From DASPLH01 sp035627675 (lineage in GTDB: Bacteria; Acidobacteriota; Terriglobia; Terriglobales; Acidobacteriaceae), in NCBI GenBank assembly GCA_035627675.1, contig DASPLH010000160.1, positions 1 to 5,987 on the forward strand: 5,987 nucleotides of DNA, in the 5' to 3' direction. A model generated the notes under the pieces. That model saw nothing but the letters and a program-made list of their open reading frames with translations, made no database searches and was not told where the DNA came from. The position numbers and the translations under genes are program-made. Positions 5,983 through 5,987 of this stretch are shown here, piece after piece. Every line of letters begins with the position of its first letter. Within the stretch, counting starts at the first letter, position 1.

Positions 5983-5987
5983 GATTG

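Noticed and set aside
1..5987. Defence island, toxin-antitoxin pair, mobile element or biosynthetic cluster
   Set aside because: No transposase, integrase, nuclease, toxin-like small gene pair, tRNA or attachment-site duplication was seen; the genes are ordinary chromosomal families.

Overview
The window is a high-GC bacterial chromosomal segment, densely coded, with six protein genes and no RNA genes, CRISPR array, insertion sequence or phage gene that I can see. The gene repertoire suggests a soil-type Acidobacteriota member: a secreted S9 peptidase, a GH71/GH99-like lipoprotein, a tiny receiver-like protein without catalytic residues, DUF1761 and DUF4386 membrane proteins, and GCTGAnn heptamer repeats between genes. 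That assignment is inference from memory of similar loci; no rRNA or marker gene is present to prove it.

Layout. On the + strand: the 3' end of a DUF1761 membrane protein (1-368), a stem-loop right after its stop, then a 115-aa degenerate receiver-domain protein (449-796). All remaining genes are on the - strand. In transcription order, from the right edge, these are a DUF4386 membrane protein (5944-5243), a short gap holding a tandem heptamer array, a secreted S9-family peptidase (5076-3094) ending in a strong intrinsic terminator (3051-3077), a GH71/GH99-like lipoprotein (2980-1961), and a D-2-hydroxyacid dehydrogenase (1817-834). The last converges on the receiver-like gene near 797-833.

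How the genes relate. They look like independent, single-gene transcription units. The S9 peptidase has a plausible promoter and ribosome-binding site of its own and a clear terminator. The DUF4386 gene has a possible -10 box at the window edge. The peptidase and the putative glycosidase carry export signals and probably act at or beyond the cell envelope. The dehydrogenase is cytoplasmic. No pathway obviously links the six.

I did not find a convincing new multi-gene system. The items most worth a second look are the heptamer array abutting the DUF4386 stop codon with an inverted copy upstream of the peptidase promoter, the stand-alone receiver domain lacking every phosphotransfer residue, its promoter region with a GGGGT-N7-ACCCC palindrome and near-leaderless start, and the GH71/GH99-hybrid active-site motif of the lipoprotein.
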